64,000 bases of DNA from a bacterium (GTDB lineage Bacteria > Verrucomicrobiota > Verrucomicrobiia > Limisphaerales > UBA11358), in assembly GCA_021817945.1 (NCBI GenBank), contig JAKAFL010000007.1, positions 1 through 64,000 on the forward strand, written 5' to 3'. The position numbers and the translations under genes were made by a program. Position 1 is the stretch's first letter; the number at the start of each line of letters is the position of its first letter. Shown piece by piece: positions 62,568-64,000 of the stretch. A model generated the notes under the pieces. That model did not search any database and was not told the DNA's origin. It saw nothing but the letters and a program-made list of their open reading frames with translations.

Positions 62568-62728
62568 AACCCGAAAAACGAAATTTAAAAGGCCAATCTG
62601 GCTCAATGTGGGAGTAAACTCATTGGAAAAACCTCATCAGACCGCTTCGGGTATGGTTTCGATTTTTTCAATGAGTTTGCACCAGCATCTTGCCGCATTT
62701 TGACCCTTTCCATTTCGCTTTTAGGGTT
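62568..62728. repeat. Family A palindromic repeat, copy A7
   Basis: Starts AACCCGAAAAACGAAA, ends TTTCGCTTTTAGGGTT. Inner arms CTCATTGGAAAAA and TTTTTTCAATGAG pair. It directly follows C-II and lies 115 bp before lysA. Confidence 0.9.
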
Positions 62729-62843
62729 TAACGCCCAGGCCGGTGCCTGGCCGCATCGCTGTTACGGCTGCCCTCTTGTTCCAGAAGGAGAATTGCGTGT
62801 TTCTGGTCTTTGAAATTTGGATGGGCCGATATAGACTGGGGCG

Positions 62844-64000
62844 ATGCATGAATTTCATTATTCCGGCCAGGATTTATATTGTGAACAGGCACTCATCAAG
62901 TCCCTGGTGCAAAAGTACGGCACCCCGTTGTATGTTTATTCACAGAAAACCCTGACGAATCATTACAAAAAGCTGGACGAGGCGCTTGCACCGCTGGACC
63001 ACATGGTGTGTTTTGCCATGAAGGCCAATTCCAACCTGTCTGTAATCCGGGTGCTGGCCAACCTGGGCAGTGGCTTTGATGTGGTCAGCGCCGGGGAGCT
63101 GCAACGGGTGATTGTGGCGGGCGGGGATGCGCGGCGTTGCGTTTTTGCGGGAGTGGGCAAGACCGAGGAGGAAATAGCCTTTGCCCTTCAGCGCGGCATT
63201 TATTCTTTCAACGTGGAGAGCGAGCCCGAACTCGCCCGCATCAATCGCGTCGCGGCCCGGCTGAAAAAAATCGCCCCTGTGGCGGTCCGCGTGAACCCCA
63301 ACGTGGCCGCAGGCACCCACGCCAAAATCACCACCGGCACCTACGAAAATAAATTCGGCATCGCCTTTGAAGCCATCGAAGCCGTTTATGCCCGCGCAGC
63401 CCGGCTCAAGCACATCCGCCTGCAAGGATTGCAGATGCACATCGGCTCGCAACTCACGGAGGTTAATCCCTTTGAAGCCGCCATCCGAAAGGTGATGCCC
63501 CTGGTCCAGAAACTGAAGGCCCGGCATGGCTTGGAATTCTTCAGCATCGGCGGCGGTTTGGGTATCGTTTACAAGTCCGCGTTGGCCAGCGGTTCGCCAG
63601 CCTGGTGGAAATCCAAGGCAGCCCAAAAAATCCTCACCCCGTCCAGTTATGCCCGGCGCCTCACGCCCCTGCTCAAGCCGTTGGGGTTGAAAATCCTCAT
63701 CGAACCGGGCCGTTTTATCGTGGGCAATGCCGGCATCCTCGTCACCCGGGTGGAATATGTGAAACGCACCGGGCGCAAAAATTTTGTGATCGTGGACGCA
63801 GCCATGAACGACCTTATTCGTCCGGCTTTTTATGATGCCTACCACGAGGTCGTCCCACTCAGGAAAAAGGGCGGCGCGCTGATTTCCTCCGACGTGGTGG
63901 GGGGTATTTGCGAATCAGGCGATTATTTTTGCAAGGACCGCCCCTTGCCGAAGGTTGGCGAAGGGGATCATCTTGCGCTTTTAAGTTCCGGGGCCTATGG
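62844..64000 (+). CDS. lysA: Diaminopimelate decarboxylase, 3' end missing
   Basis: The ATG at 62844 opens MHEFHYSGQDLYCE, and the frame stays open to the right edge, giving 385 residues of an expected 400-430. The PLP-binding Lys is in VCFAMKANSNLSV. The GSGFDVVSAGEL, QMHIGSQ, IGGGLGI and EPGRFIVGNAG motifs, and the CESGDYF segment near the edge (substrate-binding Cys), identify a fold-type III decarboxylase of the LysA group. It makes L-lysine from meso-diaminopimelate. TATAGA lies 8 nt before the ATG and no Shine-Dalgarno sequence is seen. LysA-type sequence here favours diaminopimelate decarboxylase over the related arginine or ornithine enzymes. Confidence 0.93.
   Translation, partial: MHEFHYSGQDLYCEQALIKSLVQKYGTPLYVYSQKTLTNHYKKLDEALAPLDHMVCFAMKANSNLSVIRVLANLGSGFDVVSAGELQRVIVAGGDARRCVFAGVGKTEEEIAFALQRGIYSFNVESEPELARINRVAARLKKIAPVAVRVNPNVAAGTHAKITTGTYENKFGIAFEAIEAVYARAARLKHIRLQGLQMHIGSQLTEVNPFEAAIRKVMPLVQKLKARHGLEFFSIGGGLGIVYKSALASGSPAWWKSKAAQKILTPSSYARRLTPLLKPLGLKILIEPGRFIVGNAGILVTRVEYVKRTGRKNFVIVDAAMNDLIRPAFYDAYHEVVPLRKKGGALISSDVVGGICESGDYFCKDRPLPKVGEGDHLALLSSGAY

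Overview
The window looks like a chromosomal piece of a Verrucomicrobiota bacterium, most likely of the Limisphaerales/Pedosphaera type. The clues are a cassette of prepilin-like genes matching the Verru_Chthon cassette families, an H-X9-DG prepilin-associated protein fragment, very large Asn/Thr-rich secreted proteins ending in a module of the 'StNLvnWtsl...FfRLm' kind, and a LysA and FabI of the type seen in that phylum. This placement is inferred from protein style, not from a database search. Base composition is GC-rich through the housekeeping genes and visibly more AT-rich from about 43.3 to 46.7 kb.

Layout. 1-260: 3' end of an H-X9-DG protein. 380-5027 (minus): hrpB helicase followed by a GH20 hexosaminidase. 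5289-10232 (plus): a tightly coupled four-gene operon with a WXG100-like protein, a coiled-coil protein, a second tiny W/F-motif helical protein and a 1302-residue membrane FtsK/EccC-type ATPase, i.e. a minimal type VII-secretion-like locus. 11124-17003: type IV pilus/type II secretion motor genes (pilB-like, pilT, a second pilB-like, pilC). 17142-17856: a BrnT/CopG-like toxin-antitoxin pair. 17883-26557: five pseudopilins and a 1403-residue PilX-like cassette protein, with overlapping or nearly overlapping genes. 26629-38436: a 3935-residue secreted subtilase with P-like, LamG, C-type lectin, beta-helix and Ig-like domains. 39427-42369: uvrA. 42972-46194 (minus): a small basic protein, a secreted nucleoside-hydrolase-like protein and an SGNH esterase. 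46754-52930: a 2058-residue secreted protein of about 16 PPC-like domains. 53239-58144: a peptide ABC transporter (oppD, a stop-interrupted oppC, oppB, and a divergent lipoprotein binding protein). Then an M50 protease, fabI, a flavin reductase-like protein, a secreted GH13 protein with altered catalytic residues, and lysA running off the right edge.

The gene-free gaps are mostly filled by three repeat families. Family A (seven copies, about 165 bp) is an imperfect palindrome with terminal inverted repeats and base-pair-preserving changes in an inner stem. Family B (two copies, 575 and 870 bp) has about 18-bp terminal inverted repeats and flanking 9-bp direct repeats, so it looks like a non-autonomous transposable element. 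Family C (two copies, 256 bp) sits between A copies in an A-C-A arrangement. Several A copies begin at or within a few bases of a stop codon.

How it fits together: the pilus/secretion motor, the pseudopilin cassette and the giant exoprotein directly behind it plausibly form one export apparatus and its cargo, while the glycosidases, esterase, nucleosidase and peptide transporter suit a life on complex polymers. The WXG100-FtsK operon would be a second, separate export machine. No CRISPR array, rRNA, tRNA or transposase gene was recognised.
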